From Gemmatimonadota bacterium (GTDB taxonomy: Bacteria > Gemmatimonadota > Gemmatimonadetes > Longimicrobiales > Gaopeijiaceae): a DNA stretch of 32,725 nucleotides. Positions 1 through 8,414 of the stretch are shown one piece after another. The notes beneath the pieces were generated by a model that did no database searches, had not been told where the DNA came from, and saw only the letters and a program-made list of their open reading frames with translations. Location: positions 1 to 32,725 of the forward strand of contig SLBA01000084.1 of the NCBI GenBank assembly GCA_007126575.1, in the 5' to 3' direction. The position numbers were made by a program, and so were the translations under genes. Every line of letters begins with the position of its first letter. Position 1 is the stretch's first letter.

Positions 1-83
1 ACGATCGCGGGAACCGATCCTTGGCTCCGGCGGTACCGGAGTGCACCTGAAGGTCGGCTGTTCCCACGATCCGGAGTCAGACC

Positions 84-974
84 ATGACGCCTCGCGCCGT
101 TTCTCCCTCTCCCGCCCGCCCGCGGACTGGCCTTCGGACTCGGTTGCTCATCGGATTCGTGGTTATGACCGCGGTCACCCTGCTCCTTTCGGCCCCGCTG
201 ACCGGTCAGCAGGCCGCGATTCCGGCAGGGGCCGACGAGGCCGCGGAGCGTCTCGACCACTCTCCGCGACACGGGGAGTGGGTGACGGTGCCGGCGGGAG
301 ACGGTGACGAGATCCGGGCCTGGGTCGTCTATCCGGAGCGGGCGGATCCCGCCCCCGTCGTGGTGGTGATCCACGAGATCTTCGGCCTCACGGACTGGAT
401 TCGTGCGGTGGCGGATCAGCTTGCGGCCGACGGGTACGTGGCGATCGCTCCCGACCTGCTGTCGGGGATGGGTCCCGATGGCGGGGGGACCGAGTCGGTC
501 GACCAGCAGGGTGCGGTGGCGCTGATCCGGACCCTGGAGCAGCCGCACGCGATGCGCAGGCTGCAGGCGGCCGGTGCCTTCGCCATGGAACTCCCGGGCG
601 CGTCGTCGACGGTGGCCAGCCTCGGCTTCTGCTGGGGGGGGACGGCGAGCTTCGACATGGCTACCCTCGGCTGGGAGGCGCTCGGGGCGTCGGTCGTGTT
701 CTACGGTACCTCGTCCGAGGAGGAGGCGCTGGGCCGGGTCGAGATCCCCATCCTGGGGCTGTACGGCGAGGACGACGCGCGGGTCAACGTGACGATCGAG
801 CCCGCCGCCGAGGCGCTCGAGGCCCGCGGGCAGCGCTTCGAGTTCGAGATCTACCCGGGCGCGGGGCACGGTTTCCTGCGCCAGCAGGACGGTCGCGACG
901 GGGCCAACCTCGCCGCGTCGGAGTCGGCCTGGCACCGTGCGATCTCGTTTCTTCGGGACGTGCTGGGGGGCTGA
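84..974 (+). CDS. Exported dienelactone hydrolase family protein
   Basis: An alpha/beta hydrolase of the dienelactone hydrolase (DLH) family, 296 aa. It has an N-terminal hydrophobic signal segment (about residues 20-41), so it probably acts outside the cytoplasm, unlike classical cytosolic DLH. The DLH-type nucleophile elbow GFCWGG carries Cys183, followed by the acid in GEDDAR (Asp230/231) and the His in GAGHGF (His262), giving a complete Cys-Asp-His triad. The segment VVVIHEIFGL is the usual oxyanion-side strand of the family. A GGAG at 72-75 precedes the ATG by 8 bases, which supports this start. Substrate unknown; the family hydrolyses lactones and esters. It converges on the DUF429 gene with only 4 bp between stop codons. 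Confidence 0.88.
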   Translation: MTPRAVSPSPARPRTGLRTRLLIGFVVMTAVTLLLSAPLTGQQAAIPAGADEAAERLDHSPRHGEWVTVPAGDGDEIRAWVVYPERADPAPVVVVIHEIFGLTDWIRAVADQLAADGYVAIAPDLLSGMGPDGGGTESVDQQGAVALIRTLEQPHAMRRLQAAGAFAMELPGASSTVASLGFCWGGTASFDMATLGWEALGASVVFYGTSSEEEALGRVEIPILGLYGEDDARVNVTIEPAAEALEARGQRFEFEIYPGAGHGFLRQQDGRDGANLAASESAWHRAISFLRDVLGG

Positions 975-978
975 GTCT

Positions 979-1746
979 TCACCCGCCGGCGTCCGGACGG
1001 TAGACGATCTCCATTCGGAGGCCGGCTGCATCCACCGGGGGCGTGACGGGCAGCGTCGCGAGCCCGGCCGGATCCCCCTGCGCCGTGAGGGCCGCGGCGA
1101 GGGCGTCGAGGATGTCGTCGCGCGCCACCTCGCGGCGTAGCCACCGCTGGAGGGCGTCGTCGACGATCGCGTCGGTGCGGGGGTAGGTGCGCCGGAGGAT
1201 GTCGAGGCGTTCCCGAGCACCCTCGCGGTGCTTCTTTCCATGCCGGAGGGGACGTGCCCCGTTCAGGGCCCGGAAGAGGACCTCGGGGTGGACCTCGCGA
1301 ACGATCCTTCGGATCGCGCCCCTGTCCGCGGTCGAGGCGAGCATCAGGCGGTCGACCTGGCGGATCTTCGGTGCGATGCCCCAGGACTGGATCGACAGCC
1401 CCCGCCCGGATCGCTCCCGGTTGATCCGACTGGCTTCGGCGTGGCTCGAGGCCGAGAGCGCCGCGCGACAGGGGGCGGGAAAGACGCTCGAACCCCGGGG
1501 ATGACCCAGAAGCCGCCGCGCCTCGCGGTCGCAGCTCCGTTCACCCGGCCCGTCGTCGCGAAGCCCGATCGGGATGTCGACGAGGATCATCGAGGCCGTG
1601 CGGTGTGCCGCCCACAGCTCGGCGAAGTCGGGGTAGACGTGCGTTTCCCACGCCCCGCTCCGCCCCAGCGAGACGGCAAACCACCCGCTTCGGCAGCCGT
1701 CGACGCCGACCACGTGCCTCTCCTGTTCTTCATTCAGTTCACCCAT
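979..1746 (-). CDS. DUF429 domain protein
   Basis: About 255 aa. It begins shortly before VVGVDGCRSGWF, the N-terminal signature of DUF429 proteins, which have an RNase H-like fold with a conserved Asp after the first strand. Further matches are ILVDIPIGL, the SVFPAP stretch and the C-terminal DDILDALAAA helix. The reading frame is open upstream to 1836, but those 30 residues are low-complexity and Arg/Pro-rich, so the ATG at 1746 is preferred; no strong ribosome site is seen. Soluble, with no signal peptide. The biological role of DUF429 is not established; a nuclease or nucleotide-related role is only suggested by the fold. It is transcribed away from the small membrane protein at 1865. Confidence 0.8.
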   Translation of the reverse strand: MGELNEEQERHVVGVDGCRSGWFAVSLGRSGAWETHVYPDFAELWAAHRTASMILVDIPIGLRDDGPGERSCDREARRLLGHPRGSSVFPAPCRAALSASSHAEASRINRERSGRGLSIQSWGIAPKIRQVDRLMLASTADRGAIRRIVREVHPEVLFRALNGARPLRHGKKHREGARERLDILRRTYPRTDAIVDDALQRWLRREVARDDILDALAAALTAQGDPAGLATLPVTPPVDAAGLRMEIVYRPDAGG

Positions 1747-1864
1747 GGACCCGCCGCGCCTCTTTGGCCATCTTATCCGGCTGTGTCGGCTCTGATCCGG
1801 CACCTGAGTCCCCGGCGAGCCCGGTGCTCCCGTCAACCAGAACCGAAAGAACGAGTTTCGATAA

Positions 1865-2053
1865 ATGCTCTACTCCCTTGCTATCCTCGCGTTCGGCCTG
1901 ATCTTCTCTGCCCCCGGCTGGGCGGTCGCGCTCACCAACGTGGGTGAGCCCGCGATGTGGGCCGGGATCGCCGCTGGCACCCTGGCGTACATTCCCTTCA
2001 TGGCCACCGCCTGCTTCCCCCGCGCGGTCGAGGCGGTGATCGCCGAGCACTGA
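1865..2053 (+). CDS. Small two-helix membrane protein
   Basis: A 62-residue peptide with two hydrophobic segments (about 2-22 and 31-50) joined by a short loop containing TNVGEP, ending in a short charged tail. I do not recognise a family. The hydrophobic pattern and the fit into an otherwise empty gap between divergent DUF429 and the amidase support a real gene. The ribosome-binding site is weak, and the AT-rich GATAAATG context at the start could equally be a promoter element. It probably resides in the inner membrane. Confidence 0.5.
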   Translation: MLYSLAILAFGLIFSAPGWAVALTNVGEPAMWAGIAAGTLAYIPFMATACFPRAVEAVIAEH

Positions 2054-2130
2054 CGACCGGGTCGGGATCGTTCAAGGTTGTAGGGTGTCTACACGCGGAG
2101 TGAAGTCCCGCGCTCACCCCGATCCCGATC

Positions 2131-2811
2131 ATGAAGACAATCCAGCGTTCGGCATTCGCCCTGTTCTGCACCCTCTTCCTCGGCGCGCCCGGTGTCACGG
2201 CGCAGTCCGCGGACGAGGGGGTGATCCGCATTGGCCTGCAGGCGGGTCACTGGCGCTCGATCGAGGCACCGGACGAGCTGGCGCGGATCCGCTCGAACGG
2301 GACCCGGGGCGGCGGGAAGGAGGAGTGGGAGGTCACCCTCGACATCGCCGAGCGTGCCGCGGAGCTGCTCCGGGCTCGCGGGTACGAGGTCGAGATCCTG
2401 CCGGCGACGGTGCCCCCCGGGTATCGCGCCGACCTGTTCATCGCGATCCACGCCGACGGCTTCCACAGTCCGGCGGCCTCGGGCTTTTCGGTCGCTCCGC
2501 CCCGGCGGGACGCCACGGGCCGTGCGGGAGCCTTCGCCGAGGTCCTGGCCGGGAGCTATCGCGAGGCGACCGAGCTCCGGCATCGGGTCGCGACCCGGCG
2601 TATGCAGGGCTACTACGCCTTCAATTCCCGCAGGTACCACCACGCGCTCGATCCCTCGACGGTGGGGGTGATCATCGAGACGGGATTCCTGACGAGTCCC
2701 GTGGACCGCGAGATCCTCCTGAACGCACCCGACCGGTCGGCCCGTGGGATCGCGGACGCGGTCGAGCGCTTCCTGCCCGTCTCGGCGGTGGTCGCGAACG
2801 ACTCCCCGTGA
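2131..2811 (+). CDS. Exported N-acetylmuramoyl-L-alanine amidase (Amidase_3)
   Basis: A zinc amidase that cleaves the bond between N-acetylmuramic acid and L-Ala of peptidoglycan, 226 aa. A signal peptide runs to about residue 24 (VTA|Q). The catalytic domain follows at once: first zinc His in LQAGHW (His40; the family usually has D-P/A-G-H-G), Glu67 in EEWEVTLDIA, second His in AIHADG (His107), and the catalytic Glu in VIIETGF (Glu183). There is no SPOR, LysM or AMIN domain, so it is a minimal secreted form acting in the periplasm. A clear ribosome site is not seen. The next feature is a convergent pseudogene ending 7 bp away. Confidence 0.9.
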   Translation: MKTIQRSAFALFCTLFLGAPGVTAQSADEGVIRIGLQAGHWRSIEAPDELARIRSNGTRGGGKEEWEVTLDIAERAAELLRARGYEVEILPATVPPGYRADLFIAIHADGFHSPAASGFSVAPPRRDATGRAGAFAEVLAGSYREATELRHRVATRRMQGYYAFNSRRYHHALDPSTVGVIIETGFLTSPVDREILLNAPDRSARGIADAVERFLPVSAVVANDSP

Positions 2812-2818
2812 GCGGGGT

Positions 2819-3383
2819 TCAGCCCTCGGCCAGCCGGAAAAAGGTCTCGAGCTCCTCGAAGGGCGCCTGAAGGTTCGGCGAGAGCCGCGCACCGTCGATC
2901 CCGAGGGTGGGGATCGGTCGAAAGACGAGCCCGGCCTCGTCGTAGAGACGACGCGAGAGCTCGGGGCTGGGGTGTCCCTCGGCCTCGACCGTGAAGAGCG
3001 CCCCCGACAGCTCCCAGGACGTGGGCGACCGCCAGCGCAGGCCGGGCGTGGCATCGACCCGTTCCCGCGCCCGGCGCCACACCGCCTCGTGGTGCCGCAC
3101 CCTCGCCTACATCGGGATCTGCGCCTGGAACGCCAGGGCATCTCCGAGTGCCATCACCTAGGGCCGGTTGCGGGTTCCGTAGTCCTCGAAGCGCCGGACG
3201 CTCCCGGCCGCGAGCAGGTTGAAGCCCTCGGTGGTGTTGTGGGTCAGCGCCACCTCGTCGGCTCCGTAGCCCAGCCGCTCCGCCGCCCGCCAGCGACTCG
3301 GCATACCGGGCGCGGGCGTCGCCGAGCGCGGCGAGGGCGCCGGCGGCCGCGGCGGTGCGAAGAAAGGAGCGTCGGGAGGTCAC
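2819..3383 (-). pseudogene. Decayed Tat-exported class V aminotransferase (isopenicillin N epimerase-like)
   Basis: Remnant of a PLP-dependent class V aminotransferase (cysteine desulfurase / isopenicillin N epimerase group). Reading from 3383 (GTG start), there is a twin-arginine leader (SRRSFLRTAAAAGALAAL) and then RYAESLAGG. The frame then shifts to GYGADEVALTHNTTEGFNL, a typical N-domain motif. The sequence next jumps straight to RRFEDYGTRNRP, which lies late in the large domain, so the PLP-lysine core (roughly 150-200 residues) is missing. Two in-frame TAG codons follow (3158-3160 and 3107-3109) before a well-conserved C-terminal domain ending at 2819. The stretch expected between leader and RYAES is also short. 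Several independent lesions make a functional product very unlikely. Confidence 0.8.
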
Positions 3384-3440
3384 GGTGGAAGCCTGTGGGG
3401 TGAGGGGAGACGTCGATCATGATGCGGGGTCGGGAGGGAT

Positions 3441-3472
3441 TCGGCCACCCGGCCGATCGGGGATCGTGATCC
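3441..3472. promoter_or_regulatory. Palindromes upstream of rtcB
   Basis: Two short symmetric elements lie in the 125-bp gap upstream of rtcB: a 6-bp-stem hairpin (TCGGCC-accc-GGCCGA, 3441-3456) and a near-palindrome GGATC-gt-GATCC (3461-3472). A TACGAT at 3484-3489 could be a -10 box, but no good -35 is spaced from it. They could be operator half-sites or chance symmetry in GC-rich DNA. No sigma-54 promoter of the type that drives E. coli rtcBA was seen. Confidence 0.2.
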
Positions 3473-3508
3473 GGGCTCGAGAGTACGATTCCCCGGGAGC
3501 CACGCACC

Positions 3509-4687
3509 ATGAACGCACCCAGGGGAGGCGCCATCAAGATCTTCGGAGAGCACGACGACGAAACCCTCGCGCAGCTCGACGACGTCGCGTCCCGGGCGGA
3601 GCGGGTGGCGCTCATGGCGGACGGGCACCTGGGCTACATCATGCCGATCGGAGGTGTGGCGGCGTACCGTGATCGGGTACCGGTCTCCGGCGTGGGTTTC
3701 GACATCGCCTGCGGAAACGCCGCCATCCGGACGGATCTTCGGGTGACATCCCTTCCCGACCTCGAGACGGTGGCGGACGCGATCGAGGCCTCCCTGGCCT
3801 TCGGTGTGGGGAAGTCGAATGAGGCCTCCGACGCCCCGCGGGACCATCCGCTCTTCGAAGACGAGGCGTGGGCCGCCGTCCCCCGACAGCACCGGAGCCA
3901 ACTCCGGGCCAGGGCGCGCGAGCAGCTGGGCACGGTCGGGAGCGGAAACCATTACGTCGACGTGTTCGCCGACGAGCGGGAGCAGGTCTGGGTCGGCGTC
4001 CACTTCGGCTCACGGGGCTTCGGACACACGGTGGCCTCGGGGTTTCTTGCGCTTTCGAAGGGCGAGTCGTGGGGCTCCCGTGTGAAGCAGCACGAAGGGA
4101 TGCTCGAACTCGACAGCGAGCTGGGGCACGACTACTGGGAGCTCATGACGCTCGCGGGCGAGTACGCCTACGCCGGTCGCGAGTGGGCGGCGCGCAAGGT
4201 GGTCCGGGTCCTGGGCGGGCAGGAGGAGGAGCTGGTCCACAATCACCACAACTTCGCCTGGAGGGAGGAGCACGACGGGCAGGAGTACGTTGTGGTCCGA
4301 AAGGGCGCCACTCCGGCATGGCCGGGCCAGAGGTCCTTCGTGGGCTCGACGATGACGGAGCCCTCGGTGATCCTGGAGGGGGTCGAGGCGCCCGAGGGCT
4401 CCGATGCCCGGCGTCTCCAGCGCGAGGCGCTCTACTCGACGGTGCACGGTGCGGGGCGGGTGATGGGGCGTCGGCACGCCAAGCGGACGCTCGCGCCGGC
4501 CGACGTCGTGGAGCGGATCCGCGAGGCCGGGGTCGTGCTCCGCGGGGGAGGCCTGGACGAGGCGCCGCAGGCGTACAAGCGGCTCGACGAGGTCCTCGAG
4601 CGCCAGGGGCCGACGGTCGAGGTCCTCGAGGTCCTGCATCCGCTCATCGTCTGCATGGCCCCCGACCGATCCCTGCGGGCCGGGTAG
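3509..4687 (+). CDS. rtcB: RtcB-family RNA ligase
   Basis: RtcB joins RNA 2',3'-cyclic phosphate or 3'-phosphate ends to 5'-OH ends, using GTP and divalent metal, in tRNA splicing or RNA repair. At 392 aa it is close to E. coli RtcB (408). Metal-binding motifs are present: ADGH (Asp38, His40), DIACGN (Cys68), GSGNHYVDV, GVHFGSRGFGH and HNHHN. The guanylation motif HGAGRVMGR carries His313, equivalent to E. coli His337. The first motif is ADGHLGYIMPIGG rather than the commonest DVHPG form, which suggests a divergent RtcB subfamily. A GGGAG stands about 8 bases before the ATG. No archease or RtcA gene is adjacent. The stop codon is 4 bp from that of the convergent regulator. Confidence 0.9.
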   Translation: MNAPRGGAIKIFGEHDDETLAQLDDVASRAERVALMADGHLGYIMPIGGVAAYRDRVPVSGVGFDIACGNAAIRTDLRVTSLPDLETVADAIEASLAFGVGKSNEASDAPRDHPLFEDEAWAAVPRQHRSQLRARAREQLGTVGSGNHYVDVFADEREQVWVGVHFGSRGFGHTVASGFLALSKGESWGSRVKQHEGMLELDSELGHDYWELMTLAGEYAYAGREWAARKVVRVLGGQEEELVHNHHNFAWREEHDGQEYVVVRKGATPAWPGQRSFVGSTMTEPSVILEGVEAPEGSDARRLQREALYSTVHGAGRVMGRRHAKRTLAPADVVERIREAGVVLRGGGLDEAPQAYKRLDEVLERQGPTVEVLEVLHPLIVCMAPDRSLRAG

Positions 4688-4691
4688 GGTT

Positions 4692-7600
4692 TCAGTCGTA
4701 CCGCATTCCCGGCCAGAGGGCCAGGTTCCTCACATGGACCTCGGTGTCGACCGAGTGGCCGAAGATTCCCAGCCGCCAACGAACCTCTGCGTCGTTTCGC
4801 ACGCGCACCGGGAACCGGCTGACGAATTCCCCATTGAGGAAGGTGGAGAGCTCCCCGTCGGCGCGAAGCTGGATGGCCAGGTGGACCCAGTCGTCCGAGG
4901 GAAGGTGCTCTCCGACGTCGATGGGGATTCCGCCCATGAGGTGGTTGATCCAGCCGGCCTTCCCGGGGTCGAACTGTGCCAGATCTCCTCCCGGATAGCG
5001 GAAACAGACGAACTGCCGAAGGGCCAGGTCGAACCACTCGATCGTCTCGTCGGTCTCCGAGGAGATCTCCGAATCCATTAGGCAGAAGCGGACGTCCTGA
5101 CGGTCGATGCGGGTGAGCGGAAGCAGGAACTCGATTTCGGCGGTTCCGCCCTCGATCAGGCTTCGGGCCTCGCGCTGGACCAGGCCGTCGGTATAGCGCC
5201 CGTCCCCCCGGAGCCGGAGGACCGGATTCCCGTCGAGCGTCGCGGGCATCGGCGTGGGGTATCCCACCCGCTGCCACCGGTCGGGGTCGATTCGTTCGAA
5301 CCGATCCTCCAGAACCGTGCCCGAGCGCTCCTCCCCTCGTACCTCGATCTCGAACCCGGCGGTCATCCATCCATCCCAGGTCGCGCGAATCGTCGCCTGC
5401 CCGGGGCTGTTCGCAAAGACCCTCCCGTCGTCGGCGACCGAAGCCACGGCCGGGCGGTCCGACTCGAAGGTCGCCATGACCTCCCGCGTGGATCCGTCCG
5501 TCTGCTCGAGACGTGCGCTCAGCGGGAGGATCTCTCCCCAGGAGAGGATCACCGGCTCGTCCGCCGCATCGAGAACGTGGAGCCGATGGGGAATCGCCGA
5601 GGGCTCCTGGCCGCGCCAGTAGATCTTCGCACTCCGGTCCAGGGGGACCGGGAGGAACTCGGTCGCTCCGCTCTCTCGATCGAGGACCACGTGAGCCATC
5701 CCCATGTCCGAGATCGAGGTGTACGCAATGAAGCGACCGTCCGGTGAGCAGCCGAAGCGTGGGCCGGGAAGTCCGGCGGTTACGAGGGTCTCGGACTCGC
5801 CGGTCTCGACGTTCAGGACCTCGAGCCCCGTCCCCTCGGGATCGAGGGTCAGGTGCAGGAGTTCGTGCCCGCTGCCGCACCACTGCAGGGCACCGGTTCC
5901 CGCGTGTGGCGCCGACCGGAGGAGGGTGCCGTCGGGGCTCATGACGAACAGGCTGTCAGCAGTCGAGGCGGCGATCCGTCGACCGTCGGGGGAGACGCTC
6001 GCGGTGCTTCGGATGCCGAACCGGGACAGGAGGAGGGTGGGCTCGCCGGTCTCGAGGTCCATGCGATACAGATCGCGCGTGTACACGGGTGAATTCCGGT
6101 CCTCGGAGCTGTAGAGGATTGACCGTCCGTCCGGGAAGACATCGGCGAAGTAGTCGTCGCCTTCGGTTCGGACGACTGTACGAAGGGAGTCGGCACCCGT
6201 GCTCATGACGATCCAGGGTGGATCCTCGACCGTGGTGCCCCGCTTGAACCATGCAAGCTCGCCATCGGGGAGCCGGTGGACTCCCTCGACGGTCGACTCC
6301 CGAAGCCCCGGCTCCACCACCGTCTCGACCGTCCATTCCGAGGGGGGGCCGGCGTCGGGATGCACCGCCAGCGCCTGGTCCTCGTAGACCAGGAAGATAG
6401 ATCCACCCCCGCCCACCGGTTCGGGGTTCTCGCCCCGGGCCAGCGGTCCTCCGAGCGTCGCGGCGGCGGCCATCACGAGAAGCACCGATGCGGCCGACCC
6501 GATCCACCAGAGGACTCTTCTGGTTTCGGGCTTCGAGTCGGGGCTCCCCACGGGTACGAATCGGTCCCGGGCCGTGGCCCGGATCTCGTCGTGGCTGAAT
6601 CCCAGCGTGTCGTCGCGCGTCCAGCTCAGGACCCCTCGTTCGAGCAGGGCATGCAGCGAGGCCGAGAAGGTGGCCGAATCAAGGCCCGAACGCTCCTGGA
6701 GCACCCGGGGAGGCAGGGGGCGATGCGCATCGACGAGCACCTCGAGGATCCGGATCGAATCGTCGGTCAGGCCCTGGAGCTTCAGATCCAGGAGTCCCCG
6801 AACCGAGCTCGGAAGGGGGAGGTCGTCGGGGAAGCGATCCACGTGCAGGACCCACTCCCCCTCTTCGTCCGGCTCGAGGACCGCGCGCTCGTGAAGCGTC
6901 TGGAGCACCTCGACCAGGAAGAGGGGATTGCCTCGCGACAGCAGGTAGATGCGGTGCAGGATTCCGCCCACACCGGATTCCGGGTTGAACTCGGCCAGCA
7001 GGCTCACCGCTTCCCGCACATCGGCTTCGGAGAGCGGGCTCAGGTCGATCCGGAGCAGCCCGTCCCCTTCGGAGAGGAGGCGGACCGCACGCTCGAGCGG
7101 GACATCGTGCCCCTCCGACCGGCAGGTGAGGAGCGTCAGCACGGACTCTCGGTGGAGTCTCCGAACGGTCCTGAGGATCACCGAACGGCTCTTGGCGTCC
7201 GCCCACTGCAGGTCGTCGAGCGAGAGGACGAGTGGGGCGTCATCGGTGACCGCGGCGAGCAGGTCGTGCAGGGCCTCGGAGATCGCGGCCCCGGTGGGCT
7301 CCCCCAGGATCACGGGCCCCGGGTCGGGGGGCGCGCTTCCCCCGGTACCATTCATTCCGAGTCCCGGGAGGAGCGTCCGAAGAATTCGGTCCGAGTCCCG
7401 GCCGATGCCGGCGGCGCCCGAAAGCTTGAGAAGCTGACGGAGCACGTCGTTCAGGAAACTCCAGTCGAGGGTCTCTTCGCCATTCTGCGCCTTGACCCGG
7501 ACCGTCCGGGCGCCATCTGCCGCAGCGTACGTGGTGACCTGCTCGGCCAGTCGGGACTTGCCGATCCCGGCCTCACCAGTGATGAGCGCCCGCTGTGCCT

Positions 7601-8414
7601 TCCCCGTCCGGGCCACGCGCCAGGCCTGTACGAGTGCCGTGTACTCCGAGGTTCGCCCGACGAACTCCAGCGTCACGGTATGCGGGTCGTCGGCGCCCTC
7701 GTAGGGCCTCCTGCGCAGCTGACGGAGGTTGAAGGCCCGCCGATCGGCCTCTTCGAGGGTCGATCGGTCCTCGGAGAAGTCCTCCCTGACCCTCAGGATC
7801 TCGATGTCGGCCCGCTCGAAGTCTCGCTCCACGATGATCTGGTCGATCAGGGCCAGACGGATCGAGGCGCGGTAGGGCTGGACCCGGGCCGCGGCCTCGA
7901 GGAGGAGCATCCGGTCCGCGAGGTCCGAGGTCTGATGCGCCCACTCGAAGAGGGAAGAGGCCACGATCTGCTCCGCTTCGGTTCGGACGCGATCAGTCCA
8001 TCGCTGCCATTCCGGAAGCTCCGGGAGCACGAGATAGTGGAAGGGCGGCTCACGCCAGATCGCCTCCAGTGCCTCGGGTGATGCCGGCCGGGAGGGATTG
8101 CGGGTCAGGGTGCGCAGGTCCGACGAGATCCGATCGGAGGCCAGCTGGACCGGGTCGTCGGAGAGGAAGAGCTCCTCTCCGAGGTGCTTTCTGAGGAGCC
8201 AGAGTGCCTGCCGGAGCGACGCACGGGCCTTTTTCGGGGTAGTGTCGGGCCAGAAGAACTCGGCCAGCGTCGCACGGGAGACCGGCTCGTCCTCGAGGTG
8301 GAGGTACGCCAGGAGCGCCAGGGGTTTTCCGATCGGTATCGAAAGCTCGACTCCATCGCTGTCGACGATCTTCGGTGGGCCGAGGAGTTCGAGGCGGATC
8401 GGGTATGACGGCAT
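4692..8414 (-). CDS. Membrane-spanning BTAD/AAA transcription regulator with extracytoplasmic propeller, Ig-like and ConA-like domains
   Basis: A 1240-aa multidomain regulator. Residues 1-100 resemble an OmpR/SARP winged helix (FFWPDTTPKKARASLRQAL) and 100-250 a BTAD helical domain. Residues 255-560 form a STAND/AAA ATPase with Walker A GEAGIGKS (about 276-286) and Walker B LVLSLDDLQWAD. One transmembrane helix (about 635-660), flanked by KPETRR on the inner side, separates this from the rest. Outside, 680-950 is a TolB-like beta-propeller with SPDGR repeats, 950-1028 a bacterial Ig-like (Big_2) domain, and 1030-1240 a LamG/ConA-like jelly roll. Predicted topology is N-terminus in, so DNA binding and ATPase would be cytoplasmic and the sensor extracytoplasmic. 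Family knowledge supports each domain; their joint action is inferred. It is divergent from the hybrid kinase at 8720. No strong ribosome site is seen. Confidence 0.82.
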   Translation of the reverse strand: MPSYPIRLELLGPPKIVDSDGVELSIPIGKPLALLAYLHLEDEPVSRATLAEFFWPDTTPKKARASLRQALWLLRKHLGEELFLSDDPVQLASDRISSDLRTLTRNPSRPASPEALEAIWREPPFHYLVLPELPEWQRWTDRVRTEAEQIVASSLFEWAHQTSDLADRMLLLEAAARVQPYRASIRLALIDQIIVERDFERADIEILRVREDFSEDRSTLEEADRRAFNLRQLRRRPYEGADDPHTVTLEFVGRTSEYTALVQAWRVARTGKAQRALITGEAGIGKSRLAEQVTTYAAADGARTVRVKAQNGEETLDWSFLNDVLRQLLKLSGAAGIGRDSDRILRTLLPGLGMNGTGGSAPPDPGPVILGEPTGAAISEALHDLLAAVTDDAPLVLSLDDLQWADAKSRSVILRTVRRLHRESVLTLLTCRSEGHDVPLERAVRLLSEGDGLLRIDLSPLSEADVREAVSLLAEFNPESGVGGILHRIYLLSRGNPLFLVEVLQTLHERAVLEPDEEGEWVLHVDRFPDDLPLPSSVRGLLDLKLQGLTDDSIRILEVLVDAHRPLPPRVLQERSGLDSATFSASLHALLERGVLSWTRDDTLGFSHDEIRATARDRFVPVGSPDSKPETRRVLWWIGSAASVLLVMAAAATLGGPLARGENPEPVGGGGSIFLVYEDQALAVHPDAGPPSEWTVETVVEPGLRESTVEGVHRLPDGELAWFKRGTTVEDPPWIVMSTGADSLRTVVRTEGDDYFADVFPDGRSILYSSEDRNSPVYTRDLYRMDLETGEPTLLLSRFGIRSTASVSPDGRRIAASTADSLFVMSPDGTLLRSAPHAGTGALQWCGSGHELLHLTLDPEGTGLEVLNVETGESETLVTAGLPGPRFGCSPDGRFIAYTSISDMGMAHVVLDRESGATEFLPVPLDRSAKIYWRGQEPSAIPHRLHVLDAADEPVILSWGEILPLSARLEQTDGSTREVMATFESDRPAVASVADDGRVFANSPGQATIRATWDGWMTAGFEIEVRGEERSGTVLEDRFERIDPDRWQRVGYPTPMPATLDGNPVLRLRGDGRYTDGLVQREARSLIEGGTAEIEFLLPLTRIDRQDVRFCLMDSEISSETDETIEWFDLALRQFVCFRYPGGDLAQFDPGKAGWINHLMGGIPIDVGEHLPSDDWVHLAIQLRADGELSTFLNGEFVSRFPVRVRNDAEVRWRLGIFGHSVDTEVHVRNLALWPGMRYD

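Noticed and set aside
25-41. Hairpin CTCCGG-cggta-CCGGAG near the left edge as a terminator
   Set aside because: No T-tract follows, and 6-bp GC palindromes are frequent in DNA this GC-rich.
3107-3160. Two in-frame TAG codons as possible recoding (for example pyrrolysine)
   Set aside because: The same gene also has a frameshift and loss of its PLP core, so decay explains the stops; nothing else in the window suggests TAG recoding.
6276-8081. A 601-codon plus-strand open frame inside the 1240-aa regulator
   Set aside because: Antisense to the ATPase and BTAD domains; no motifs of its own.
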